A DNA stretch of 64,000 nt from Acidobacteriota bacterium (GTDB lineage: Bacteria > Acidobacteriota > Thermoanaerobaculia > Multivoradales > JAGPDF01), in assembly GCA_014584695.1 (NCBI GenBank), contig JACTMI010000014.1, positions 124,001-188,000 of the forward strand, in the 5' to 3' direction. The translations under genes and the position numbers were made by a program. Every line of letters begins with the position of its first letter. Within the stretch, counting starts at the first letter, position 1. The notes beneath the pieces were generated by a model, which made no database searches, was not told where the DNA came from, and saw only the letters and a program-made list of their open reading frames with translations. Of this stretch, positions 35,985-44,006 are shown piece by piece.

Positions 35985-36629
35985 ATGCCCACGCTCGTCT
36001 ATTCGGAACGCCGACATCACGCGGAGCTGGCCGAGCGCTCCGATCGGGAGCTGCTCCACGCCTTGGCCGACGGGGACGAGGGGGCGCTCGCCGAGCTGGT
36101 GGCGCGCAAGACCGGCCCCCTGCTCCAGGTGGTCGCCCGCATCGTCGGCGACGCCGAAGAGGCGCGCGACGTCGTCCAGGTGACCTTCCTGCGGCTGTGG
36201 GAGCATCGCGACCGCTTCGACGACCGTTACAGCCCGAACACCTGGATCTACCGCATCGCCACCAATCTGGCGATCGACCTCTGGCGCTCCCGGCGCAGCC
36301 GGGAACGCGTCGCCGAGCCGGTTCGCTTTCACCTCGTGCGCGCCGGCGAGGCGGCCGCGGACCTCGACGCCGGCGGCCTCGAGGGGCGGGAGGTGGCGCG
36401 CATCTTCGAGGAGCTGTCGGCGGAGCTGTCGGAGAAGCAGCGCCTGGTCTTCCTGCTGCGCGAGGTCGAGGGGCTCTCCTCGGCCGAGGTGGCGGCGATC
36501 GTGGGCTGTGAGGAGTCGACCGTCCGCAACCATCTGTTCAACGCCCGCAAGCACCTGCGCGAGCGCCTGTTGGCGCGCTTTCCGGAATACGCGCGCAGCT
36601 TCCTCGAGCGACGGGGGGGTAGCTCGTGA
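35985..36629 (+). CDS. RNA polymerase sigma factor, ECF (RpoE-like)
   Basis: The ATG at 35985 is preceded by GGAACGAGG and gives 214 residues. Region 2 is clear (GDEGALAELVARKTGPLLQVV, DVVQVTFLRLWEHRDRF, SPNTWIYRIATNLAIDLWRSRR). Region 4 is also clear (SEKQRLVFLLREVEGLSSAEVAAIVGCEESTVRNHLFNARKHLRERL). There is no region 3, as in ECF sigma factors. The next gene overlaps it by 4 bases and encodes a putative anti-sigma factor. The pair heads the secretion/pilus cluster and may control it. Confidence 0.93.
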   Translation: MPTLVYSERRHHAELAERSDRELLHALADGDEGALAELVARKTGPLLQVVARIVGDAEEARDVVQVTFLRLWEHRDRFDDRYSPNTWIYRIATNLAIDLWRSRRSRERVAEPVRFHLVRAGEAAADLDAGGLEGREVARIFEELSAELSEKQRLVFLLREVEGLSSAEVAAIVGCEESTVRNHLFNARKHLRERLLARFPEYARSFLERRGGSS

Positions 36630-37141
36630 CCTGCCCCGACTGGCTCGCTCTCGCCGCCGAGCGCGAGCGCGATCCCGGCACGGACCCCGCCGGCTGGGCG
36701 GCGGCGTGCGCCCACCTCGAGCTCTGCCCTGCCTGCCGGCGGGCGGCGGTCGCCGCCGACCCGCTGCTGCTCTTCCAGCGCCTGGAAGCGCCGCGTGCCG
36801 ACGCCGCGGAGGTGGTCCGGATGCAGCAGGCGGTCGCCGCCCTGGTGGGGGCCGCCCGCGTCGCGCGCCGCGGCCGACGCGGCGGCGGCTTGGGGCGCGT
36901 CGCCGCGGCGGCGGCGGTGGCGCTGCTCGCGCTGGCGGTCCAGTCCGGGCCGCGACCCGCGCCGCCCCGGGCCGGGTCCGACCTGGCCGCGCTCGCGTTC
37001 GCGGACGGCGAGCCCGCCTTCTCTCCAGGGCCCGCGCCGCCGGTCCTGGAAGAGCTGGACCGGCCCGAGGCCCGCGTCTACCAACTCCCGGCGGAGGGGC
37101 TCTCCGTCGTCCTGATCGTCGACTCGAGCCTGGACGTCTGA
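36626..37141 (+). CDS. Putative zinc-finger anti-sigma factor
   Basis: The GTG at 36626 overlaps the sigma-factor stop (GTGA) and gives 171 residues. The N-terminal domain has HLELCPACRRAA near residue 31, the H-x3-C-x2-C core of zinc-containing anti-sigma domains. One membrane helix (RVAAAAAVALLALAVQSG, about residues 87-105) is followed by a periplasmic tail of about 65 residues ending LSVVLIVDSSLDV. The layout suits an inner-membrane protein that holds the ECF sigma factor until an envelope signal arrives. Sequence similarity beyond the zinc motif is weak; the call relies on layout and coupling. Confidence 0.75.
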   Translation: MTCPDWLALAAERERDPGTDPAGWAAACAHLELCPACRRAAVAADPLLLFQRLEAPRADAAEVVRMQQAVAALVGAARVARRGRRGGGLGRVAAAAAVALLALAVQSGPRPAPPRAGSDLAALAFADGEPAFSPGPAPPVLEELDRPEARVYQLPAEGLSVVLIVDSSLDV

Positions 37142-37169
37142 GCCGCTTGCCCGCGCTCCCGAGCACGCC

Positions 37170-37907
37170 ATGACCGGCCGGACGCTCTGCTGCGCCGCCT
37201 TGCTGACCGCGGCCTGGGCCGCCTTCGCGGCGCCCCCGACCGCCGCCCAGCCGACGCGCGTGGGTCCGCTGACGCAGCCCACGGTGGCGGCCGAGGAGCT
37301 GCGCCTGCACGCCTTCACCCTGCGCCACCAGCGGGCGATCGAGGCATTGGCGCTGGTCGAGCCGCTGCTGTCGGCGCGCGGCACGGTCGAGCTCCAGGCC
37401 GGCACCAATACCCTGGTCGTGCGCGACACGCTCGCGTCGCTCACCCGCGTGATCGCGGCGCTGCGTGCCTTCGACCATGCGGCCCAGCCGGTCGCGTTCG
37501 ACCTGCAGCTGATCCAGGCCGAGCGCGGCGGCATCTCCCCGGTGCCCAAGAGCCCGCCGCTCGATCCGCTGCTCGAGCGCCGCCTGACCCAGATCCTGCG
37601 CTACCAGAGCCTGCGCTTGCTGGCTCGCGCGCGGCTCGACAGCCGCGAAGGCGAGCGCGTCGACTACGAGGTCGCCGGCGCCTACCGCGTGAGCTTCGAG
37701 CTCGGCACGCTGATCGACGACCGGCGGATCAAGCTGCACCGCTTTCGCGTCACCCGCGACGACGCCGGAGCCGAGTCCGACCTGATCCAGACGGCGGTCA
37801 ACGTCTGGCGCGGCCAGCCGCTGATCCTCGGGCTGACCCGCGACGAGACGAGCCCGTCGGCGCTCATCGTGGTGGTGACGCTGCTGCCCGCCGCGGAGCC
37901 GAGGTAG
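37170..37907 (+). CDS. Exported secretin-like (N-domain) protein
   Basis: This 245-residue protein has a signal peptide (to about residue 26, ending AQP). Its middle (GTVELQAGTNTLVVRDTLAS then VIAALRAFDHAAQPVAFDLQLIQAE) has the same pattern as the N1/N3-type ring domains of the secretin at 44-46.5 kb, where NAVTIRDTADKVKVAQRIIEG leads to VVVDVELIQVN. No secretin barrel follows. The C-terminal half is a beta-rich region (YEVAGAYRVSFELGTLIDDRRIKLHRFRV). It lies six bases before gspF, so it is probably an accessory of the same machine. I do not recognise a named family. Confidence 0.6.
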   Translation: MTGRTLCCAALLTAAWAAFAAPPTAAQPTRVGPLTQPTVAAEELRLHAFTLRHQRAIEALALVEPLLSARGTVELQAGTNTLVVRDTLASLTRVIAALRAFDHAAQPVAFDLQLIQAERGGISPVPKSPPLDPLLERRLTQILRYQSLRLLARARLDSREGERVDYEVAGAYRVSFELGTLIDDRRIKLHRFRVTRDDAGAESDLIQTAVNVWRGQPLILGLTRDETSPSALIVVVTLLPAAEPR

Positions 37908-37912
37908 CGGCG

Positions 37913-39136
37913 ATGGAATTCGTCTGTCACGTCGGCAGCGCCGACGGCCGGGTGAGCAAGCTGGTGCGCACCGCGCGCGACGAGCGGGCGCTGCGCGAGG
38001 AGCTCGAGCGCGAGGGGCTGCACGTGTTCGGCGTCGAGCGCTCGGTGCCGCTGCCGAGCGTGCGCGGCGTGCTCGGGGCGCTGGGATTCTCGGGGCGCAA
38101 GAAGATCGCGCTCAAGACGCTCCAGGTCTTCAACCAGGAGCTGGCGGCCCTGCTCAAGGCCGGCCTGCCGCTGCTCCAGGCGCTCAATCTGATGCTCGAG
38201 CGGATGAAGGACCCGGTGTTGCGCGAAGTGCTGACCCAAGTGCGCGACCGGGTGAGGAGCGGCGTCGAGCTCTCCGACGCCTTCGCCGAGTTCGGCGACC
38301 TGTTTCCACCGCTCTATGCCTCGACCCTCAAGGCCGGCGAGCGGACCGGTGAGCTCGAGGTGGTGATCCGGCGCTTCATCCGCTACCTGCGCCTGGTGAT
38401 CGAGGCGCGCAAGCGGGTCTTCTCGGCGCTGATCTACCCTTCGGTGCTGGTCGGCCTGTCGATCCTGATGCTGATGGTGATGGCGATCTACGTCATGCCG
38501 CGCTTCCGCGAGTTCTACGGCGCGATGGAGCTGGAGCTGCCGGCGCTGACGCGGATCACGGTCGGCACCTCGGTTTTCCTACGCGACAACCTGCTGCTGA
38601 TCGCCGCCGGTCTCGCGGTCCTGGGCGGAATCTTCTCGCGCTGGCGGCGGACCGCCGCCGGGCGGCTGGCCGTCGACCGCGCGAAGCTGCGCGCGCCGCT
38701 GTTCGGCGCCATCCTCCAGCGCTTCTCGGTGGCCGAGTTCTGCCGTTCGCTCGCGACCCTGCTCGCGGGCGGGCTGCCCCTGGTGCCCGCGCTCCAGATC
38801 TCCACCCGGGCGGTGGGCAACGCCTGGATCCAGCGCCAGCTCGAGCCCGCGGCGGGCCGGGTGACCGAGGGCGGCAGCCTCTACCAGGCGCTCGAGCAGA
38901 CCGGAGTCTTCGAGGACTTCGCGATCGACATGGTCAAGGTCGGCGAGGCGACCGGCGCCCTCGACGGCATGCTCGGCAGCATCTCGGACTTCATCGACGA
39001 AGAGGTCGAGACGCGGATGCAGCGGATCCTGTCGCTGATCGAGCCGCTGATGCTGATCTTCATGGGCATCATGGTCGCCACCCTGCTGCTGTCGGTCTAC
39101 CTGCCGATGTTCTCGGCGCTCGGAAAGATGCAGTGA
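37913..39136 (+). CDS. gspF: Type II secretion/type IV pilus inner-membrane platform protein (GspF/PilC)
   Basis: This 407-residue protein has the duplicated GspF domain. The first copy is FNQELAALLKAGLPLLQALNLMLERM ... STLKAGERTGELEVV. The second is FCRSLATLLAGGLPLVPALQIS ... DMVKVGEATGALDGML. Three membrane helices are visible: about residues 168-195, 220-240 and the C-terminal LMLIFMGIMVATLLLSVYLP. A short N-terminal beta region (EFVCHVGSADGRVSKLVRTA) matches the usual start. It is the inner-membrane hub on which the ATPase acts to assemble pseudopilins. Confidence 0.94.
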   Translation: MEFVCHVGSADGRVSKLVRTARDERALREELEREGLHVFGVERSVPLPSVRGVLGALGFSGRKKIALKTLQVFNQELAALLKAGLPLLQALNLMLERMKDPVLREVLTQVRDRVRSGVELSDAFAEFGDLFPPLYASTLKAGERTGELEVVIRRFIRYLRLVIEARKRVFSALIYPSVLVGLSILMLMVMAIYVMPRFREFYGAMELELPALTRITVGTSVFLRDNLLLIAAGLAVLGGIFSRWRRTAAGRLAVDRAKLRAPLFGAILQRFSVAEFCRSLATLLAGGLPLVPALQISTRAVGNAWIQRQLEPAAGRVTEGGSLYQALEQTGVFEDFAIDMVKVGEATGALDGMLGSISDFIDEEVETRMQRILSLIEPLMLIFMGIMVATLLLSVYLPMFSALGKMQ

Positions 39137-39191
39137 GCCGGCACCCGACCCCCGGCCGTCTCGATAGGATGCGCGCCGCGGAGCGCCGCCG

Positions 39192-40826
39192 ATGACCCTG
39201 CCCCAGACCCCGATTCAGCACCAGCTCCTCGACGCCGACCTGCGCCCGGCCGACGAGCGGGCGCGCGCGCGCGAGCTGGCGGCCCAGCACGGGCTCGAGT
39301 ACGTGGAGCTCGACCGCTTCCGCGTCGATCCGGACCTGTTCCACTCGGTGCCGTTCGACCTGCTCCTGCGCTACGGCTTCCTGCCCCAGGAGCAGCTGCC
39401 GGGGCGGCTGGCGGTGGTGCTCAAGGACCCGACCGACGTCGCGCGCATCGACGAGCTCGAGCTGCTGCTCGGCCAGCCGCTCGAGGTCCGGGTCGGCGCG
39501 CCGAGCGCGATCGACGAGATCCTGCAGAAGTCCGAGTCGTCGCAGCGGGTGCTCGAGGAGGCGACGGAGGACTTCCGCATCCAGCTCGTCTCCGAGGACG
39601 ACGAGGGCGAGGAGGTACTGTCGATCGACCGCATCACCGCCGACGCCTCGCCGGTGATCAAGCTGGTCGATTCCACGGTCTTCAACGCCATCCAGCGCCG
39701 CGCTTCCGACATCCACATCGAGTCGCGCGACCAGGAAGTGGTGATCAAGTACCGCATCGACGGCGTCCTCTACCAGGCGATGGAGCCGATCGACAAGCGG
39801 CACCACCAGACCATCATCAGCCGGATCAAGGTGATGTCGGAGCTCGACATCGCCGAGAAGCGGGTGCCGCAGGACGGCCGCTTCAAGCTCCGCCTCAAGG
39901 GCCGGACGATCGATTTCCGCGTCTCGATCCTGCCCACCGCGCACGGCGAGGACTGCGTCATCCGCATCCTCGACAAGGAGTCGATGTCGACGGAGTTCAA
40001 GAACCTGCGGCTCGACATCCTGGGTTTCGACGACGAGACCATGCGCAAGCTGCGCAAGGCCAGCCGCGAGCCTTACGGCATGGTGCTGGTGACCGGGCCG
40101 ACCGGATCGGGCAAGACCACGACCCTCTACGCGGCGTTGTCGGAGATCCAGTCGCCCGAGGACAAGATCATCACCATCGAAGACCCGGTCGAGTACCAGT
40201 TGCGGGGCATCTCGCAGATCCCGGTCAACGAGAAGAAGGGGCTCACCTTCGCGCGCGGGCTGCGCTCGATCCTGCGCCACGACCCCGACAAGATCATGGT
40301 GGGCGAGATCCGGGACGAGGAGACGGCGTCGATCGCCATCCAGTCGGCGCTCACCGGCCACCTGGTCTTCACCACCGTGCACGCCAACAACGTCATCGAC
40401 GTGCTCGGCCGCTTCCTCAACATGAAGGTCGACCTCTACAACTTCGTGTCGGCCTTGAATTGCGTGCTGGCGCAACGGCTGGTGCGCCGCATCTGCCCGC
40501 ACTGCCGGCGCCCGGCCAGCGTCTCGGCGCAGCTGCTCGAGGACTCGGGCCTGTCTCCCGCCGTCTACGGCGACCACCAGTTCTACGAGGGCGCCGGCTG
40601 CCTCGAGTGCAACGGCACCGGCTTCCTCGGCCGCCTCGCGGTGTCGGAGCTGCTCGACCTGTCCGACCGCATTCGCGAGCTGATTCTCGACAAACGTCCG
40701 GGCTCCGAGATCAAGCGCGCCGCCAAGGAGGAAGGGATGCGCTTCCTCCGCGAATCGGCGCTCGAGAAGGCGCTCCAGGGATCGACCACCCTCCGTGAGA
40801 TCAACCGCTTTACTTTCGTGGACTGA
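39192..40826 (+). CDS. gspE: Secretion/pilus assembly ATPase (GspE/PilB)
   Basis: This 544-residue cytosolic ATPase has an N-terminal N1E-like domain (about residues 1-130). The RecA-like ATPase follows, with Walker A GPTGSGKTTTLY near residue 302, an Asp box (IHIESRD), a Walker B region DPDKIMVGEIRDEET, and a His box (TGHLVFTTVHAN). A four-Cys zinc element, CPHC ... CLEC, lies near residues 435-475 as in GspE/PilB. It powers pseudopilin extension. A retraction ATPase (PilT) is not present nearby. The next gene starts 32 bases before its stop. Confidence 0.96.
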   Translation: MTLPQTPIQHQLLDADLRPADERARARELAAQHGLEYVELDRFRVDPDLFHSVPFDLLLRYGFLPQEQLPGRLAVVLKDPTDVARIDELELLLGQPLEVRVGAPSAIDEILQKSESSQRVLEEATEDFRIQLVSEDDEGEEVLSIDRITADASPVIKLVDSTVFNAIQRRASDIHIESRDQEVVIKYRIDGVLYQAMEPIDKRHHQTIISRIKVMSELDIAEKRVPQDGRFKLRLKGRTIDFRVSILPTAHGEDCVIRILDKESMSTEFKNLRLDILGFDDETMRKLRKASREPYGMVLVTGPTGSGKTTTLYAALSEIQSPEDKIITIEDPVEYQLRGISQIPVNEKKGLTFARGLRSILRHDPDKIMVGEIRDEETASIAIQSALTGHLVFTTVHANNVIDVLGRFLNMKVDLYNFVSALNCVLAQRLVRRICPHCRRPASVSAQLLEDSGLSPAVYGDHQFYEGAGCLECNGTGFLGRLAVSELLDLSDRIRELILDKRPGSEIKRAAKEEGMRFLRESALEKALQGSTTLREINRFTFVD

Positions 40827-41784
40827 GCGGCTGGCGGGGCTCGACCCGCTGCCGGTGCCGCCGCACGCCTTCGCGCTCGGGCGGCGCGCGCTGCGCTACG
40901 GCCTGTTCGCGCGACCGCGCGGCGCGGCGGCGCTCGAGCTGCGGGAGCTCCAGTCGGCGGGATTGGACGAAGGGGTCGTGGGCGGCGGGCCGCTGGGCGC
41001 GCCGCTGGCCGATCCGGAGGCGTTCGGCCAGGCGCTCGATGCGCTCCTGGCGCGGCTCGCGGGCAAGGTGGAGCGGGCGTCGCTGGTGTTGCCGGACGCC
41101 TGGGCGCGCGCGCTCGTGGTCGAGCTCGGCGGGCTGCCGGAGACCGAGCCGCAGCGCTCCGAGGTGCTCCGGTTCCGGCTCAAGCGGCTGGTCCCTTTCC
41201 GGGTCGACGAGCTGCGGGTGGCCGCCGCCCCGCTCGCTCCGGTGCCCGGCCAGGAGGAACCGCTCCGCGCCCTGGTCACCTTCGCCTCCGAGGCGCTGCT
41301 CGCGGCGCTCGAGCGCTCGTTCGCGGCGCGCGGCATCGAGATCGGCCAGATCACCGGCTCGGCGCAGGCGCTGCTCGGCGCGCTCGGTTTTCGCGACCGG
41401 CTGTCCGGCTTGCTGGCGACGGCGCTGGTGCAGCCCGAAGGCTTCGTGCTGGTCTTCGCGCGCGACGGCGAGCCGCTGCTCTGGCGCCAGAAGAGCTTCA
41501 CCGAAGGGCTCGCCGACGCCGACCGCGCCCGGTTGCTGGCGGCCGAGCTGCGCTTGACGCGCACCTTCCTCGGCGAGCGCCTGGGCGAGAGCGGGATCCC
41601 GGCCGCCCTGCTCGCGGCGCCGGCGGAAGTGACGCCGTTCTGGCGGAGCGTGCTCGCCGAGGGGCTGGGGTGCGAACCGGCGACGCTGTCGCTCGCCCAC
41701 CTGCCGGTCGAGGGGGAGGGTGCGGGTCTCGCGGCCGTGGAGCTCGCGCCGCTCGTCGGCGCCGCTTGCCGGGAGGTCGCTTGA
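40795..41784 (+). CDS. pilM: PilM/GspL-like actin-fold assembly protein
   Basis: The GTG at 40795 overlaps the end of the ATPase gene by 32 bases and gives 329 residues. There is no signal or membrane helix. Weak PilM/GspL actin-like features are visible: SLVLPDAWARALVVELGGLPE, RFRLKRLVPFRVDELRVAAAPL and ALERSFAARGIEIGQITGSAQALLGAL. The role is inferred mainly from order: it lies directly before pilN-pilO-pilP, where PilM binds the cytoplasmic tail of PilN. In T2SS terms it is the cytoplasmic half of GspL. Its stop overlaps the pilN start (TTGA). Confidence 0.78.
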   Translation: MRSTALLSWTERLAGLDPLPVPPHAFALGRRALRYGLFARPRGAAALELRELQSAGLDEGVVGGGPLGAPLADPEAFGQALDALLARLAGKVERASLVLPDAWARALVVELGGLPETEPQRSEVLRFRLKRLVPFRVDELRVAAAPLAPVPGQEEPLRALVTFASEALLAALERSFAARGIEIGQITGSAQALLGALGFRDRLSGLLATALVQPEGFVLVFARDGEPLLWRQKSFTEGLADADRARLLAAELRLTRTFLGERLGESGIPAALLAAPAEVTPFWRSVLAEGLGCEPATLSLAHLPVEGEGAGLAAVELAPLVGAACREVA

Positions 41785-42762
41785 GCTTCCAGGGGCCCAA
41801 TCTCGCGCGCGAGCCCTTCGTCAATCTGCGCCCGATCCGGCGCGCGGCGCTGCTGCTCTGGCTCGCCGCCTCGGCGCTGGCGGCATGGAACACCTACGCC
41901 TATCTGCGCTCCGGCGCGGGCGCGGCGGAGAAAGCCGCCGAGCTCGAGGGCCTGAACCGCGAGATCGTCGCCAAGCGGCAGCGGCTCGAGACGCTCGACG
42001 CCGATCTGCGGCGCGCCGACCTCGAGCGGGCGAACCTGCGCACCCTCTTTCTCAACGACCGGATCGCCGAGCGCGCCTTCTCCTGGAACCTGCTGCTCGA
42101 TCGTCTGGTCGAGACGATGCCGCGCGGCGTTCGCGTCCGCCGCCTGACCCCCGAGGGCTTCCGCGACGTGCGGGAGCGCCGGGTGACGCGCACCGCGCGG
42201 GGAGTCGTGATGCCGGCCGTCGCGGAGCGCCGGGTCCTGATCCAGGTCGAGGGCGAGGCGGAGGACGGCGAGGCGCTGCTCGAGCTGATCGACCGGATGT
42301 TCGCGCATCCGGCGTTCGACCGCCCCAACCTGGCGCGCGAGGCGCGCGCGAAATCCGGCACCCTCGAGTTCTCGCTCGAAGTCGGCTACTTGCCGGCCGC
42401 GGCGCCGGCGGAGCGGGTCGCGGGCGCCCGCGGGGCGGAGCGGCGGGCCGGGGCGGTCCCGCCGGTCGCCGCGGCAACAGAGGCGGCGGGCCAGACGCCG
42501 CGGGTGGTCGCCGCCGAGCTGCCGGGCGCGGCTCCGGGCGCGACTCCGGGCGCGGGCCGGGAGCGCTCCCCCGCCGGCGCGGAGCGGCAGCTGGCGCCGC
42601 CAGGCGGAGCTCCGGCGAGCGGCGCGCGCGGCGGCCGGCGACGAGACCCCCGCCGCCCGCCCGCGCGCCGGCGCCGCGCCGGCGCCCGCTCGCGGCGAGG
42701 ACCTCTCGATCTTCGGCGTGCCGCGCTCGGCGAGCCCTTACGCTTCCGGAGGCGGCCAATGA
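41781..42762 (+). CDS. pilN: PilN-like assembly protein with apparent frameshift near its end
   Basis: The TTG at 41781 (TTGA overlap with pilM) opens a PilN/GspL-type protein. LAREPFVNLRPIRRAALLLWLA includes the cytoplasmic N-terminal motif and one membrane helix. A coiled coil (about residues 50-95) and a ferredoxin-like domain follow (RAFSWNLLLDRLVETMPRGVRVRRL ... VEGEAEDGEALLELIDRM). The frame stays open through pilO. From about 42610 that frame turns Arg-rich, while the next frame reads naturally (ARGEDLSIFGVPRSASPY) and ends in a TGA overlapping the pilO ATG. Restored, it would be about 326 residues. The indel may be a sequencing error. Confidence 0.75.
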
Positions 42763-43376
42763 CGCGGCGGCGCGACCTGTGGCGTCGCCAGGCGCTCCGG
42801 TGGGCGATCCCGCTCGCCCTGCTGCTCGCCAACGTGGTTTGGTTCGCTCTCTTCGAGAGCGGACTGCGCGGCCGCTCGGTGGCGCTCGATCGCGCGCTCG
42901 GCCAGGCGCGGGAGCAGCGCGCGGCGGCCGCCTCGCGGCTGGCCGAGCACGAGCGACTCTGGACCGCCGCCGCGGAGACCCGCTCGCGCATCGAACGGCT
43001 CTACGTCGAAGGGTTCTCGACCGAGAGCGACCGGCTGACCGAGACGATTCGGGGCGTCAAGGAGCTCGCGGGCCGGGCCGGCCTGGATCCGACCTCGATC
43101 AGCTATCCGGAAGAGTCGCTCGAGGAGTACGGCCTGTATCGGCGGTCGTTCGTCTTCACCGTCGAGGGGACGTACGCCGACCTGCGCAAGTTTCTCCACC
43201 TGCTCGAGCTGACGCCGGCCTTCGTCACCATCAACCAGATCGCGGTCGGCGAGACCTCGCGCGGCCAGGCGCTGTCGGTGGCCCTGCGGCTGTCGACTTT
43301 CTTCGACCGCGCCGAGGGGGGCGACGACGGGGCGCCCGCCGGGCCGCCGGGGCCGGGCGTCGGAGGGGTGCCGTGA
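42759..43376 (+). CDS. pilO: PilO-like assembly protein
   Basis: The ATG at 42759 gives 205 residues with one N-terminal membrane helix (ALRWAIPLALLLANVVWFAL), a coiled coil (about residues 40-75) and a C-terminal ferredoxin-like domain. The latter contains YRRSFVFTVEGTYADLRKFLHLLEL and FVTINQIAVGET, the PilO pattern of bitopic proteins that pair with PilN in the periplasm. The gene lies in the same open frame as the first part of pilN. I place the start at the ATG because an ATGA overlap with a better-coding pilN end exists there. Its stop overlaps the next start (GTGA). Confidence 0.85.
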   Translation: MTRRRDLWRRQALRWAIPLALLLANVVWFALFESGLRGRSVALDRALGQAREQRAAAASRLAEHERLWTAAAETRSRIERLYVEGFSTESDRLTETIRGVKELAGRAGLDPTSISYPEESLEEYGLYRRSFVFTVEGTYADLRKFLHLLELTPAFVTINQIAVGETSRGQALSVALRLSTFFDRAEGGDDGAPAGPPGPGVGGVP

Positions 43377-44002
43377 AGCTCTCCCAGCGCGAGAGCCGCC
43401 TCCTGCTAGTGCTCGTCCTGGTGGCCGCGGCGTTCGGGCTGCGGTTTCTGTTCGGCCTGCTCGGGGGCAGTGGCGGCGCGCCCGGGGCGCCGCGCGTCGA
43501 GTCGGCCGGCCCGACCACCGGCCGCACGGCGGCGGGCCGCTTCGGCCGCGGCGCCCGCGGCGCCACCGCAATCCCCGACCAGGTCGTCGCGCTCGAGCTC
43601 GAGCAGCTGACGATCCAGCCCCGCGACCTCACGGTAGGCCGCGATCCCTTCCGCTTCGGACCGCTGCCGCCGCCGCCGCCGCCGCCGGGACCGACCGCCG
43701 AGGAGCTCGAGCGTCGCCGCCGCGAGGAGGAGGAGCGGCTGCGCCGGCTGGCCGAGCAGCGCGCCCTCGACGCCATCCCGCGGCCGCCCGAGGTGACCGT
43801 GGTCTACTTGGGCAGCTTCGGGCCCAGCGCCCGGCGGGTGGCGGTGTTCGCCGACGCCGGCCGCGACAAGCTGTACAACGCGCTCGAGGGCGACATTCTC
43901 GAGGGCAAGTTCATCGTCGACCGGATCGGCTACGAGTCGGTCGACCTCAAGTTCGTCGGTTTCCCGGATGCGCCGGCCAAGCGGCTGGCGATCGGAGGTT
44001 AG
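43373..44002 (+). CDS. PilP/GspC-like periplasmic linker protein
   Basis: The GTG at 43373 overlaps the pilO stop and gives 209 residues. One N-terminal membrane helix (RLLLVLVLVAAAFGLRFLFGLL) is followed by a Gly/Pro/Ala-rich stretch, RDPFRFGPLPPPPPPP, a Glu/Arg-rich helix (about residues 105-130) and a small beta domain. That domain (VVYLGSFGPSARRVAVFADAGRDKLYNALEGDIL) is the HR/PilP fold that binds the secretin N0 domain. It differs from classical PilP in having a full membrane anchor instead of a lipobox, as GspC does. It directly precedes the secretin gene. Confidence 0.78.
   Translation: MKLSQRESRLLLVLVLVAAAFGLRFLFGLLGGSGGAPGAPRVESAGPTTGRTAAGRFGRGARGATAIPDQVVALELEQLTIQPRDLTVGRDPFRFGPLPPPPPPPGPTAEELERRRREEEERLRRLAEQRALDAIPRPPEVTVVYLGSFGPSARRVAVFADAGRDKLYNALEGDILEGKFIVDRIGYESVDLKFVGFPDAPAKRLAIGG
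43994..43998 (+). promoter_or_regulatory. Ribosome-binding site fixing the TTG start of the secretin gene
   Basis: GGAGG lies 8 bases before the TTG at 44007 and 14 before the in-frame GTG at 44013. The spacing favours TTG. The site lies inside the last codons of the upstream gene. Confidence 0.6.
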
Positions 44003-44006
44003 AGCG

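Noticed and set aside
41781-43376. Single 531-codon PilN-PilO fusion gene
   Set aside because: The frame is open, but about 50 codons in the middle are Arg-rich nonsense and the next frame gives a natural PilN end overlapping a good PilO ATG. I kept two genes and flagged the indel.
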